Counted from the stretch's first letter, positions 16,088-25,017 are shown. The stretch: DNA of 64,000 nt from an uncultured Burkholderiaceae bacterium (GCA_937862905.1 CALMCL010000169.1:27217-91216); one strand, 5' to 3'. The notes: a model not told the origin generated them from the sequence alone. Numbers and translations: made by a program.

Positions 16088-16933
16088 ATGAAACTATTTG
16101 CACGACTCGTATTACCTTTATCCCTTTTAGCAGCGCTCACAGCATGCGGTGAAAAAAAGCCAGAAGCCGCAGCCAAACCAGCAGATCAGGCGGCGGCACC
16201 TGCAGCGACCAACAGCGCCCCCAACCTTTTGGATGCATTGAAAGCCAAAAAAGTCATTCGCATTGGCACCGAAGGCACTTATGCGCCTTTCACTTTTCAT
16301 GACCAAAAAAATGGCAATGTGTTGACGGGCTTTGACGTTGAAATTGCCAAAGAAGTCTTCAAGCGCGTGGGCATCGAAAAAGTTGAATTTGTTGAAGGCC
16401 CTTGGGACAGTTTGATTGCAGGCATTGATGCCGATCGTTACGATGCAGTGGTCAATGAAGTGGGCATCAACCCTGAACGCCAAGCGAAATACGATTTTTC
16501 TAAACCGTACATCGACTCACCAATGGTCGCCATCACCAAAGATGACAACACCAGCATCAAGTCTCTGGATGACCTGAAAGGTAAAAAAGCCGCACAAACT
16601 TTGACCAGTAACTTCGGCAAAACAGCCACGAAAATGGGTGCGGAGATCGTATCAGCAGACGGCTTTGCACAAACGGTTGACTTATTGCTTTCAGGTCGAG
16701 CCGATGTGACTTTGAATGACCGCTTGTCGTTCCTTGATTTCAAAAAGCAAAAACCTGATGCAAAAATCAAAATCGCGGCCACAGACAAAGAAACGGCCAG
16801 CTCAGGCATTCTGGTGAAAAAAGGCTCACCTGAGCTGCTCGCGGCGATCAACAAAGCCATTGATGACATCAAAGCCGATGGCACGTACGGTAAAATTTCA
16901 ACTCAATTCTTTGGCATTGACGTGTCCAAGTAA
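16088..16933 (+). CDS. polar amino acid (probably cystine) ABC transporter binding lipoprotein
   Basis: The product (281 aa) starts with a lipoprotein signal (lipobox LTAC, then GEKKPEA and an Ala/Pro linker). A family 3 solute-binding domain follows: RIGTEGTYAPFTF, GFDVEIAKEVFKRVG, WDSLIAGIDADRYDAVVNEVGI. The overall match is closest to the cystine-binding TcyJ/FliY group as I recall it. Start at 16088 is preceded by TTGGAG; an ATG at 16022 would bury the signal peptide. Its permease and ATPase genes lie 670 bp downstream, beyond MITE-like copy 2. Confidence 0.9.
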   Translation: MKLFARLVLPLSLLAALTACGEKKPEAAAKPADQAAAPAATNSAPNLLDALKAKKVIRIGTEGTYAPFTFHDQKNGNVLTGFDVEIAKEVFKRVGIEKVEFVEGPWDSLIAGIDADRYDAVVNEVGINPERQAKYDFSKPYIDSPMVAITKDDNTSIKSLDDLKGKKAAQTLTSNFGKTATKMGAEIVSADGFAQTVDLLLSGRADVTLNDRLSFLDFKKQKPDAKIKIAATDKETASSGILVKKGSPELLAAINKAIDDIKADGTYGKISTQFFGIDVSK

Positions 16934-17607
16934 GCCCTGACTTTACAGCGAAGTAGGCCTTGAATGGCTTGCTTTGACTGTAAAAATGGAGAGCTTATGT
17001 GCTTATAGTCAAAAACAGTGAAAATGCAAAGAACCGATGTTACACAAAGCGCATCAAAACCTCTTTTTATCTTTTTTAGTGAAAAGTATGTCTTGTATCA
17101 CACGTCGTCATTCCCGCGCAGGCGGGAATCCATGCCAGTGCACCGCATGTGTTTGTCGTGAAGGCCTGTTTTGATTTCAAGCTGTGCTTCGCGCCCCACT
17201 GGATTCCCGCCTGCGCTGGAATGACGGTGGTTAAAGGTTTGTAGTGTAGAGGCTTACAATGTCAAACGCGATTTTTGCACTGTTGACAGTGTAGACATTG
17301 TTTGGGCTGTGTTTAATTTTTATGCTGAACGTAACATCCATCAATCATTGACTTGGGTTGATCGGGTCGCTTTGATGGTCGATTTACTTGGTTTCAATCA
17401 GGTTTTGCGTGACTTCCCGCTCAAAACCTCTGTTTTTGCAACAAGCGCACAGCAGTCTTTTACTTTGCGTTTAACTGTAAACGGTGCAATTGATGCACAC
17501 TTGAGATTGTGCGTGGCGCACCTGCACACGGCATAAACACCTCAAAAAACCACCCCAACCACTGATTGATTCAGTGTCACAGCGATAACTAAAAAAATAA
17601 GGTTTCT
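16934..17607. other. 674 bp gap inside the transporter locus
   Basis: It contains MITE-like copy 2 (17032-17340). The remaining 267 bp (17341-17607) carries no recognisable gene; an open frame at 17309-17536 starts inside the element and has no family resemblance. Confidence 0.6.
17032..17340 (+). mobile_element. MITE-like element, copy 2 (inverted relative to copy 1)
   Basis: The ends GATGTTA (17036-17042) and TAACATC (17332-17338) are inverted. The 121 bp core (17106-17226) has inverted CGTCATTCCCGC-type modules. Read on the minus strand, it aligns to copy 1 over nearly its whole length, with about 17 extra bases near one end. It separates the binding-protein gene from its permease. Confidence 0.75.
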
Positions 17608-18273
17608 ATGGATGCTCGTCTCCTCGACATTTTGACCAGTTCGTTTATACCATTTGCCATCGCTGCATTGAAAGTCACCATTCCCTTGGCTTTGGTGTCG
17701 TTCATTTTGGGCTTGATTTTGGCTTTTTTCACCGCTTTGGCACGATTGTCTTCAAACAAACTGCTGCAAAGCATCGCCCAATTTTATGTGTGGATCATCC
17801 GAGGCACCCCCTTGCTGGTGCAATTGTTCATTATTTTTTACGGCCTGCCGTCCATCGGCATCACGCTCAATGCGTATGTCGCAGCAACCATTGCATTCTC
17901 AATGAGTGTGGGCGCCTATGGCTCCGAAACCATCCGTGCAGCCATTGAGTCCATTCCCAAAGAGCAATGGGAAGCGGGACAAACCTTGGGCATGACCTAC
18001 GCGCAAATCCTCAAACGCATCATCCTGCCACAAGCGGCGCGGGTGTCCACGCCACCACTGTTCAACGCATTCATCGGTTTGGTCAAAGACACGTCATTGG
18101 CGGCCAGCGTCACTGTGGTGGAGTTGTTTCGCAAAGCCCAAGAAGTCGCGGGCGTGACATTTGAACCGCTGTGGTTGTATACCGAGGCCGCACTGATTTA
18201 CCTGATCATTTGCACGGTGCTGTCATACTATCAGCGCAAAACCGAAATGTATTTCAACCGCTTTCACGCATAA
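17608..18273 (+). CDS. polar amino acid ABC transporter permease
   Basis: The product (221 aa) is a His/Glu/Gln/Arg-type inner-membrane permease with about five membrane segments. It carries the hallmark IIRGTPLLVQLFIIFYGLP near the N-terminal third and the EAA loop AAIESIPKEQWEAGQTLGMTY that docks on the ATPase. It is 11 bp ahead of the ATPase gene. With the lipoprotein at 16088 and the ATPase it forms one importer, probably for cystine or a related amino acid. Confidence 0.93.
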   Translation: MDARLLDILTSSFIPFAIAALKVTIPLALVSFILGLILAFFTALARLSSNKLLQSIAQFYVWIIRGTPLLVQLFIIFYGLPSIGITLNAYVAATIAFSMSVGAYGSETIRAAIESIPKEQWEAGQTLGMTYAQILKRIILPQAARVSTPPLFNAFIGLVKDTSLAASVTVVELFRKAQEVAGVTFEPLWLYTEAALIYLIICTVLSYYQRKTEMYFNRFHA

Positions 18274-18284
18274 AGGGCTGACCC

Positions 18285-19037
18285 ATGATTCGCGTCACCA
18301 ATTTAGTCAAAGCCTTTGATGGCAAAGAGATTCTGAAAAACGTCAATGTGACCTTTCCACAAGGCAGCACAACGGTCATCATCGGCCCGTCGGGCTCGGG
18401 CAAAACCACCCTGTTGCGTTGCCTGAACCTGTTGGAAACGCCTACATCGGGCAGCATTGCATTTGATGATACGGTTTACACGTTCACACCAGATGAACCA
18501 CTGTCCACCGCCCAGGTGCTGAATCTGCGCCGAAAATCAGGCATGGTCTTTCAAAGTTTCAACTTATTTCCACACAAAACTGTCGAGCAAAACATCATCG
18601 AAGGTCCAGTCATCGTTAAAAAACAAGACAAAGCCAGTGCCCTTGCGCAAGCCCATGCCTTGCTCAAAAAAGTGGGCTTATCGGATCGCGCCCAACACTA
18701 CCCGCATCAACTGTCTGGTGGGCAAAAACAACGCGTGGCCATTGCCCGCGCATTGGCGATGGAGCCTGAGGTGATTTTGTTTGACGAGCCCACATCGGCA
18801 CTGGATCCTGAGCTGGAACAAGAGGTACTCAAAGTCATCCAATCCTTGGCCAACGAACACAACACCATGATCATCGTCACACACAACCTCGAATTCGCAC
18901 GCAGCATCGCTGACTTCGTGATTTTCATTGAGGCGGGGCAGATTGTCGAAACAGGGAGTGCCACACAAGTGTTTGGGCAACCCCAGCAAAAACGAACACA
19001 AGAATTTTTAAGCCTATTTGGCAACAAGACTTACTAA
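18285..19037 (+). CDS. polar amino acid ABC transporter ATPase
   Basis: The product (250 aa) has Walker A GPSGSGKTT, Q-loop GMVFQSFNLFPHKT, signature LSGGQKQRVAIARAL, Walker B VILFDEPTSALDPE and the switch His in VTHNLEFA. It energises the permease upstream. The Q-loop region matches the polar amino acid uptake family. The PLP enzyme gene follows after 65 bp in the same direction, consistent with one sulfur amino acid operon. Confidence 0.94.
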   Translation: MIRVTNLVKAFDGKEILKNVNVTFPQGSTTVIIGPSGSGKTTLLRCLNLLETPTSGSIAFDDTVYTFTPDEPLSTAQVLNLRRKSGMVFQSFNLFPHKTVEQNIIEGPVIVKKQDKASALAQAHALLKKVGLSDRAQHYPHQLSGGQKQRVAIARALAMEPEVILFDEPTSALDPELEQEVLKVIQSLANEHNTMIIVTHNLEFARSIADFVIFIEAGQIVETGSATQVFGQPQQKRTQEFLSLFGNKTY

Positions 19038-19102
19038 ATTTATTCAACACAATAAACACAACGGTTTTTATCAATTGGCCTCACCACACGCAAGGAAATG
19101 CC

Positions 19103-20257
19103 ATGTCGGACACACATTACAAACTCAACACCAAATTGATTCACGCCGGCGTCGAACCCGATCCCAGCACAGGTGCGATCATGACACCGATCTACCAAAC
19201 ATCCACGTTTGTGCAAAGCGCACCAGGCGAGCACTTGGGTTACGAATACGCACGCTCACAGAATCCAACGCGCACGGCGTTGCAAAACGCCTTGGCCGCA
19301 GCAGAAAATGCCCAATTCGGCTTGAGCTTTAGCAGCGGCATGGCGGCCACAGACACGGTTCTGCGCCTGCTCAATCCAGGCGATGAAATCATCGTCAGCG
19401 ATGACTTGTACGGCGGCACGTACCGCATTTTGACCAAAGTGTATGCCCGATTCGGCATCAAGGTCAATTTCGTCTCTATGGCACAAGCGGGTGACATCGA
19501 AGCCGCCATCAATGCCAACACCAAAATGGTGTGGGTCGAAACGCCAACCAACCCATTGATGAACATCGTCGACATCGAAGCCATCAGCACCATTGCCAAA
19601 AAACACGGTGTACTGACCGTCGTCGACAACACATTTGCCTCACCCTATTTGCAAAACCCATTGGACTGGGGCGCAGACATCGTTGTGCACTCAGCGACCA
19701 AATACCTTGGCGGACACAGTGATGCCGTCAATGGCGCGATTGTGCTCAACGATGCCGCCCTTGAAGAACAGCTGCGATTCATTCAAAACGGCTGCGGTGC
19801 TGTGCCGGGCCCACACGACTGCTGGCTGATTTTGCGCGGTTTAAAAACCCTGCACCTGCGCATGCAACGCCATTGTGAAAATGGCGAAAAAGTCGCTCAT
19901 TTTTTACGCAATCACCCCAAAGTTGCTCAAGTGTTCTGGTGCGGCTTTGAAGATCACCCCAACCACGACATCGCCAAAAAACAAATGCGTGGTTTCGGCG
20001 GCATGATGTCCTTCATGCTCAAAGAAGACAGCATTGAAGCCGCCCATAGTGTCCTGAAAAAAACCAAACTATTTGCCCTCGCCGAATCCCTCGGCGGGGT
20101 CGAATCCCTGATCGGCCACCCCGCCAGCATGACCCACGCCGCCATTCCACGCGAGCAACGCATGGCCAACGGCTTGAGTGATTCATTGATCCGCTTGAGC
20201 GTCGGCGTAGAGGATGTGGAAGATTTGATTGCAGACTTAACGCAGGCCATCGGTTGA
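19103..20257 (+). CDS. trans-sulfuration PLP enzyme (cystathionine gamma-synthase/lyase type)
   Basis: The product (384 aa) belongs to the Cys/Met metabolism PLP family. The PLP lysine is in HSATKYLGGHSD; substrate-site motifs are YEYARSQNPTR and the C-terminal SLGGVESLIGHPASMTH and LIRLSVGVEDVEDLI. These separate poorly between cystathionine gamma-synthase (MetB), gamma-lyase and methionine gamma-lyase, so I give no symbol. Directly following a probable cystine importer, a role in cysteine/methionine interconversion is likely. Confidence 0.9.
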   Translation: MSDTHYKLNTKLIHAGVEPDPSTGAIMTPIYQTSTFVQSAPGEHLGYEYARSQNPTRTALQNALAAAENAQFGLSFSSGMAATDTVLRLLNPGDEIIVSDDLYGGTYRILTKVYARFGIKVNFVSMAQAGDIEAAINANTKMVWVETPTNPLMNIVDIEAISTIAKKHGVLTVVDNTFASPYLQNPLDWGADIVVHSATKYLGGHSDAVNGAIVLNDAALEEQLRFIQNGCGAVPGPHDCWLILRGLKTLHLRMQRHCENGEKVAHFLRNHPKVAQVFWCGFEDHPNHDIAKKQMRGFGGMMSFMLKEDSIEAAHSVLKKTKLFALAESLGGVESLIGHPASMTHAAIPREQRMANGLSDSLIRLSVGVEDVEDLIADLTQAIG

Positions 20258-20617
20258 GCATAATGGTTTGATGGGTCTGGATCGATGATATGGGGCGTTG
20301 TTAAAATACAAGTCTGTGGTTTGTTTGCTTGGGTTTAAAGAAAGCATATTGTGCACTGGCTTTCCGCACACAACCTCACATTTAAATCCGTAACATTTAA
20401 ACCCCATCACACATTGAGCTTATTCCAGAGTCCCCATGCAACAGAGCCCACAGACGTGAATCTGTGGGCTCTGTTGCATCCTTATTGCATCTTTCTGCAC
20501 TCTGTTACACTTCAGTACTTCAGTCGATCTCAATTGAAACCCACATCATGGTGGTTGCTGCGACTCAAAAGGCTTGCAACTTGCGAAGATTGAACCATTA
20601 AACAATCATAGGCATCA
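20258..20617. other. 360 bp convergent intergenic region
   Basis: The region lies between convergent genes and holds one very strong hairpin (20436-20479). The rest shows nothing recognisable. Confidence 0.6.
20436..20479. terminator. perfect 19 bp hairpin between convergent genes
   Basis: The 19 bp arms 20436-20454 and 20461-20479 are exact inverted repeats (starting ATGCAACAGAG) around the loop CGTGAA. Only a weak T-rich tract (ccttattgc) follows. As it separates convergent genes it is probably a bidirectional terminator, though the stem is unusually long. Confidence 0.65.
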
Positions 20618-21595
20618 TCATTTAAACAAACTGTACAGGTTGTATGTGCTGACCAAAGTAATCAAAGTCCCCACCAAAATCAACAATGTTTTGGTTTGAA
20701 AATGGCGCGTCGCATAGGCTGCAAATGGAGCCGCAAACAAGCCACCAATGACCAGCCCCGCCACAATCGACCACACACTCGCATCCAGTAAAGTGAAAAA
20801 TGCAGCCGCCACCGAAACAGTCAAGAAAAACTCTGCAAAATTAACAGAACCAATCGTCGTGCGCGGGTTGTGACCAGCCCCGACCAACGAGGTTGTGACC
20901 ACAGGCCCCCAACCGCCGCCGCCCGTGGTGTCAACAAAGCCACCCAAAACAGCCAACGGAATGATTTTTTTCAAACGAATCTCATGTTGCACCGCGAAAT
21001 GACGAAAAGCTTTGCTTAAAATATACAAACCCATGATGAACAAATAGGCGCTGATGTACGGCTTGAGCACTTTGCCATCAACATTGGTCAAAACATAGGT
21101 GCCGACCAAAGCCCCGATGATGCCAGGCACAACAAGACTCAGAAACAGTTTTTTGTTCACATTGCCCAATTTCAAATGTGACACGCCCGAGACGCCGGTG
21201 GTAAACACTTCGGCCAAATGCGTCGCGCCACTGGCCAATGCAGGCGGTGCACCCAATGCGAGTAAAAAGGTACTTGAGGTGATGCCATAGGCCATGCCCA
21301 ATGCACCGTCAATTACTTGTGCAATCAGCCCCACCAACAGTGCGCTCCAAAACAAGGGGTTGTGCAATGCGCCGTTAATCAGCTCAACGCCACTCTGGCT
21401 GTGTGACCCAAAAAATAAACGGTAAAACAAATACGTGGTCAAAGCCACCAGGGTTGCAACCACCACATAGGCGGCCATTTTCAGAATGGGGTGCTCACTG
21501 GCATGCGTGACTTCATATTCAACAGGTGGAATGCCCAAAGCAGTGTGTGCGGGGTTGAGCGTGGTGTCTTCAAGGTCAAGGTGACGAATTTTCAT
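20618..21595 (-). CDS. TauE/SafE (TSUP) family sulfite/sulfonate exporter
   Basis: The product (325 aa) is a multi-pass membrane protein with a short cytoplasmic N-terminus and about eight hydrophobic segments. It carries the TSUP motifs VIDGALGMAYGITSSTFLLALG and GGFVDTTGGGGWGPVVTTSLVGAG. Such proteins export sulfite, sulfonates or sulfoacetate. The CysB-like regulator is encoded 100 bp upstream on the same strand, supporting a sulfur role. Confidence 0.9.
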   Translation of the reverse strand: MKIRHLDLEDTTLNPAHTALGIPPVEYEVTHASEHPILKMAAYVVVATLVALTTYLFYRLFFGSHSQSGVELINGALHNPLFWSALLVGLIAQVIDGALGMAYGITSSTFLLALGAPPALASGATHLAEVFTTGVSGVSHLKLGNVNKKLFLSLVVPGIIGALVGTYVLTNVDGKVLKPYISAYLFIMGLYILSKAFRHFAVQHEIRLKKIIPLAVLGGFVDTTGGGGWGPVVTTSLVGAGHNPRTTIGSVNFAEFFLTVSVAAAFFTLLDASVWSIVAGLVIGGLFAAPFAAYATRHFQTKTLLILVGTLITLVSTYNLYSLFK

Positions 21596-21696
21596 GGGTT
21601 GTGTTGTCCTGTTTTCGATTTTAATTGGATATTGGATGAGCGTGTGCTGCGGTGGATGACCCTGAAGTCATATTCAAATCCGATATTTGATTTGTT

Positions 21697-22632
21697 TTAT
21701 TCACTGAACACCGCTTGTGTTTTAATTGATTTAATCATCTCTTCATTCAGCTCTGGGTTGCACAGCTGCATAAAATGATAAGCAAAACCACGTAAAAAAT
21801 GCCCTTGACGCACAGCGATGCGGGTCATGTTTTGCGGGAACAAATGACTGGCATCAAGCATGGTTAAGCCACTGTCCTTGTTGGCATCAAATGCGACGCT
21901 GGCAATGATGCCCACCCCCAGCCCCAATTCGACATAGGTTTTGATGACGTCCGAATCCAGTGCCGACAAAATGACGTTGGGCTTGCAACGTGCGGCTCTG
22001 AAACGCTCGTCAATCACACTGCGTCCTGTGAATCCTTCGTGATAGGTCATGATCGGGTGTTGCGCAATGGCTTCAAAGCTCAACGAGGGTTCACTCACCA
22101 AAGGGTGATCGTGTGGTACAACCACCGCATGCCGCCATGCATAAAACTTAAACGACAACACCTCATTCACATGCGCCAATGCTTCGGTGGCCACCCCAAT
22201 GTCGGCTTCACCATCTTGCAACATTTGAGCGATTTCATGCGGGCTGCCTTGATGCAGCTTGAGGTGTACATTCGGGTAGGTTTTTTTGAACTCACGCACC
22301 ACACGCGGCAAAGCATAGCGCGATTGTGTGTGCGTCGCAGCAATCACCAACTCACCTTCATCGCGATCAACGTAATGGCTGGCGAGGTTTTTGGCGTTGT
22401 GGGCATCCAACAAAATTCGTTCAGCGATCACCACAAGCTCACGCCCTGGCTCAGTCAAATCCACCAGTCGTTTGCCTTTACGTACAAACAACGTCACCCC
22501 CAGCTCGTCTTCCAAATCTTTGATGTGCTTGGATACACCTGATTGTGACGTGTACAGCGCACTGGCAACATCCGTCAAATTAAATTGATGGCGCACCGTT
22601 TCACGCAAAATACGCAGTTGTTGGAAATTCAT
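21697..22632 (-). CDS. cysB: CysB-like LysR-type regulator of sulfur assimilation
   Basis: The product (311 aa) has the CysB-type N-terminal helix-turn-helix (MNFQQLRILRETVRHQFNLTDVA, LYTSQSGVSKHIKDLEDELG). The effector domain includes IAATHTQSRYALPRVVREF, LHQGSPHEIAQML and YHEGFTGRSVID, the stretches lining the sulfate/O-acetylserine pocket in CysB/Cbl. The upstream frame reaches 22674, but the ATG at 22632 matches the family. Cbl or another CysB paralogue cannot be excluded. Confidence 0.9.
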   Translation of the reverse strand: MNFQQLRILRETVRHQFNLTDVASALYTSQSGVSKHIKDLEDELGVTLFVRKGKRLVDLTEPGRELVVIAERILLDAHNAKNLASHYVDRDEGELVIAATHTQSRYALPRVVREFKKTYPNVHLKLHQGSPHEIAQMLQDGEADIGVATEALAHVNEVLSFKFYAWRHAVVVPHDHPLVSEPSLSFEAIAQHPIMTYHEGFTGRSVIDERFRAARCKPNVILSALDSDVIKTYVELGLGVGIIASVAFDANKDSGLTMLDASHLFPQNMTRIAVRQGHFLRGFAYHFMQLCNPELNEEMIKSIKTQAVFSE

Positions 22633-22872
22633 TGTGTCCTCTCTGTTCTGCTCATGCCAAATGATTGGATGCATTGTAGAGAGGATTCAATATAAACAGA
22701 ACAAATATAAAATGATTTAGTTATTCAAATTAATGCTAAAGCAAGCTTCTATAAGCCCAGACGTACATCAGCTTCATGTTTTGCCTGTGTGTTTTAGCAA
22801 GATTCAGGTGTGCAAGCGGTTCAATTCGTTCTAGAATAACCACACAATCAACAGGCAAAAAGGGAGGATTTT
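22633..22872. promoter_or_regulatory. divergent control region, cysB-like/ada
   Basis: This AT-rich 240 bp region must carry both promoters and probably the regulator's own binding site. An ACAAATATAAAATGAT stretch sits near the middle. No unambiguous operator was identified. Confidence 0.35.
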
Positions 22873-23718
22873 ATGAGTCAGCACAACAATTTTGACCAGG
22901 TGGCCAATGCCATTGCCTTCATTCAGGCCAACCTCAACGCTCAACCGAGCCTGGATACCATTGCTGAACATGTGAATCTGAGCCCGCACCATTTTCAACG
23001 CATGTTCACCGAATGGGCGGGCACCAGTCCGAAGAAGTTTTTGCAATTTTTAAGCATCACCCATGCCAAAAAACTGCTCAAACAACCGCACACCTCGGTG
23101 CAAGATGCGGCTTTCGAAACAGGCTTATCAGGAGCCAGTCGTCTGCATGACCTGTTCATCCACATCGAAGGCATGACGCCTGGTGAATACAAAAATGGTG
23201 GCCAACACCTAACCATCCACTACAGCTTTGCCCATACGCTGTTTGGCACCCTCTTGATCGCCTCGACAGCCAAAGGCATCTGTCACATGGCTTTTTGCAC
23301 AAATGAAGAAACCGCCCTCGCTGAGCTTAAACATGAATTCCCCCATGCACATTACCTCCTGATGTTTGATGAGTGTCAACAAAATGCCTTATTGATTTTC
23401 GACTACACATGGCATGAATTGCACCCCATCAAGTTGCACCTCAAAGGCACGGACTTTCAGCTCAAAGTCTGGGCCAGTTTGCTCAACATCCCTTTGGGCG
23501 AACTGACATCCTATGGTGAACTCGCCACCCGCATTGGCCAACCCAAAGCTGCGCGCGCCGTTGGCTCCGCCGTCGCCCAAAACCCCATCGCCTACCTGAT
23601 CCCCTGTCATCGGGTCATTCAAGCCACAGGCACACTGGGCAATTACCGTTGGGATGCCTCACGCAAAGCCGCCATGATTGGCTGGGAACTGGCGCATGTG
23701 CAACACGTCGATGAATGA
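22873..23718 (+). CDS. AraC-HTH / methylated-DNA-cysteine methyltransferase (Ada-like)
   Basis: The product (281 aa) joins an AraC-type helix-turn-helix (about residues 8-110; HVNLSPHHFQRMFTEWAGTSPKKF) to an O6-alkylguanine-DNA alkyltransferase domain (about 115-278). The suicide cysteine lies in PIAYLIPCHRVIQ, with the Arg finger and GNYRW after it. The Ada N-terminal zinc domain that senses phosphotriesters is absent, so it would repair O6-methylguanine and could regulate only by another trigger. A Shine-Dalgarno GGGAGG precedes the ATG. It overlaps the alkB-like gene by 4 bp. Confidence 0.93.
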   Translation: MSQHNNFDQVANAIAFIQANLNAQPSLDTIAEHVNLSPHHFQRMFTEWAGTSPKKFLQFLSITHAKKLLKQPHTSVQDAAFETGLSGASRLHDLFIHIEGMTPGEYKNGGQHLTIHYSFAHTLFGTLLIASTAKGICHMAFCTNEETALAELKHEFPHAHYLLMFDECQQNALLIFDYTWHELHPIKLHLKGTDFQLKVWASLLNIPLGELTSYGELATRIGQPKAARAVGSAVAQNPIAYLIPCHRVIQATGTLGNYRWDASRKAAMIGWELAHVQHVDE

Positions 23719-24341
23719 TCATGGATTTGTTCAACGAAGCCTTTGATGCCACACTTAACCTGTTGCCCTACGACGGCCACGTGAATTATTTTGTTCACAT
23801 CATGTCCGACGCACATGCAGACCATTATTTTGATGAGCTACATCGCAACATCGCTTGGCAACACGACCAAGCCCGCATTGCGGGCAAACGGATCACCACC
23901 GATCGAAAAGTGGCATGGTATGGCGACGCCGCATTTGCTTACACCTACTCGGGCACCACCAAGCATGCACAGCCTTGGATAGACACATTGTTGTCACTCA
24001 AACAGCACGTTGAGCGCATCACCCACACAAGCTTCAACTCGTGCTTGCTCAATCTCTACGCCAATGGACAACAGGGCATGGCGTGGCACAGCGACGATGA
24101 AACATCGCTCGGCCACAACCCCTGCATTGCCTCACTCAGCCTCGGTGCACAGCGCACATTTGCTTTCAAACACAAAACCACCGCCCAAACTGTCGCAGTA
24201 GAACTTGCGCATGGCAGCCTGTTGCTGATGAAAGGTGAAACGCAACACCACTGGCTGCATCGATTACCGCCTCGTGCAAATATACACCAAGCCCGCATCA
24301 ATCTAACCTTTCGAACAATTATGAATCACCAATCCCCGTGA
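23715..24341 (+). CDS. AlkB-like 2-oxoglutarate/Fe(II)-dependent DNA dioxygenase
   Basis: The product (208 aa) would oxidatively remove N-alkyl lesions (1-meA, 3-meC) from nucleic acid. The core reads NSCLLNLYANGQQGMAWHSDDE with the iron ligands His and Asp, then SLSLGAQRTFAFKHK, and HHWLHRLP with the distal His. INLTFR supplies the 2-oxoglutarate arginine. It resembles the ALKBH2/3-type bacterial group. ATG/TGA overlap with the Ada-like gene shows translational coupling in an alkylation-repair operon. An ATG at 23721 is an alternative start. Confidence 0.93.
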   Translation: MIMDLFNEAFDATLNLLPYDGHVNYFVHIMSDAHADHYFDELHRNIAWQHDQARIAGKRITTDRKVAWYGDAAFAYTYSGTTKHAQPWIDTLLSLKQHVERITHTSFNSCLLNLYANGQQGMAWHSDDETSLGHNPCIASLSLGAQRTFAFKHKTTAQTVAVELAHGSLLLMKGETQHHWLHRLPPRANIHQARINLTFRTIMNHQSP

Positions 24342-24361
24342 TGCCCATCAAAAGATCACAA

Positions 24362-24919
24362 TCAACGCTTTACTTTGACTTTCAAAGTGGCTTTGCCCAA
24401 TTGATGCATGCCCGCCATGAATCCAATCATCGCAGGCGAAGCATTTTCAGGCACACCCAGCTTATCTACGTCCAAGGCATGCACGGTCAAAATGTAACGG
24501 TGAGCAGATGCGCCTTGAGGTGGGCATGGGCCACCGTAATGCGCTTCACCACCATCGTTGTGAGCCTCAATCGCTCCTGCGGGTAATACCGCCCCCTGTC
24601 CAACTCCTGCAGGCAAATCGGTCTCCTGAGCTTGAATATTGTACACCACCCAATGCCACCAACCGCTGCCCGTGGGGGCATCAGGGTCATACATCGTGAG
24701 CACAAAACTTTTTGTGCCTTTGGGGGCACCATGCCATGACAACTGCGGTGATTGATTCCCTCCTGTACAACCAAAACCGTTGAGCATGTGTTTTTGCGCC
24801 ACAGGTTGACCTGGTACAAAATCAGCACTGGTTAATGTAAATGGTGTTTTGGCGTGCCCCTCCATCGACACAAGTGATGCGTATGCCACCAAAATGGCAA
24901 TGCTTTGTTTTTTCATCAT
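24362..24919 (-). CDS. YbhB/YbcL family Raf kinase inhibitor-like (PEBP) protein, exported
   Basis: The product (185 aa) has a signal peptide (MMKKQSIAILVAYASLVSMEGHA) and a PEBP fold: SPQLSWHGAPKGTKSFVLTMYDPDAPTGSGWWHWVVYNI, then YGGPCPPQGASAHRYILTVHALD. These are the ligand-pocket motifs of YbhB/YbcL. The physiological ligand is unknown. The frame extends to 25045, but the ATG at 24919/24916 with upstream GGAGAAA is the sensible start. It is divergent from a LysR regulator, which may control it. Confidence 0.9.
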   Translation of the reverse strand: MMKKQSIAILVAYASLVSMEGHAKTPFTLTSADFVPGQPVAQKHMLNGFGCTGGNQSPQLSWHGAPKGTKSFVLTMYDPDAPTGSGWWHWVVYNIQAQETDLPAGVGQGAVLPAGAIEAHNDGGEAHYGGPCPPQGASAHRYILTVHALDVDKLGVPENASPAMIGFMAGMHQLGKATLKVKVKR

Positions 24920-25017
24920 TTTTCTCCATGTAAGCACTTTTATAACAAAAGCGTACCCGATTGTAGTCAAACAAAAAACACATTGAAATGATGCACAATG
25001 CAATATATGATTGCACC

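Noticed and set aside
17309-17536. 75-codon frame downstream of MITE-like copy 2
   Set aside because: It starts inside the repeat and shows no family resemblance; treated as non-coding.
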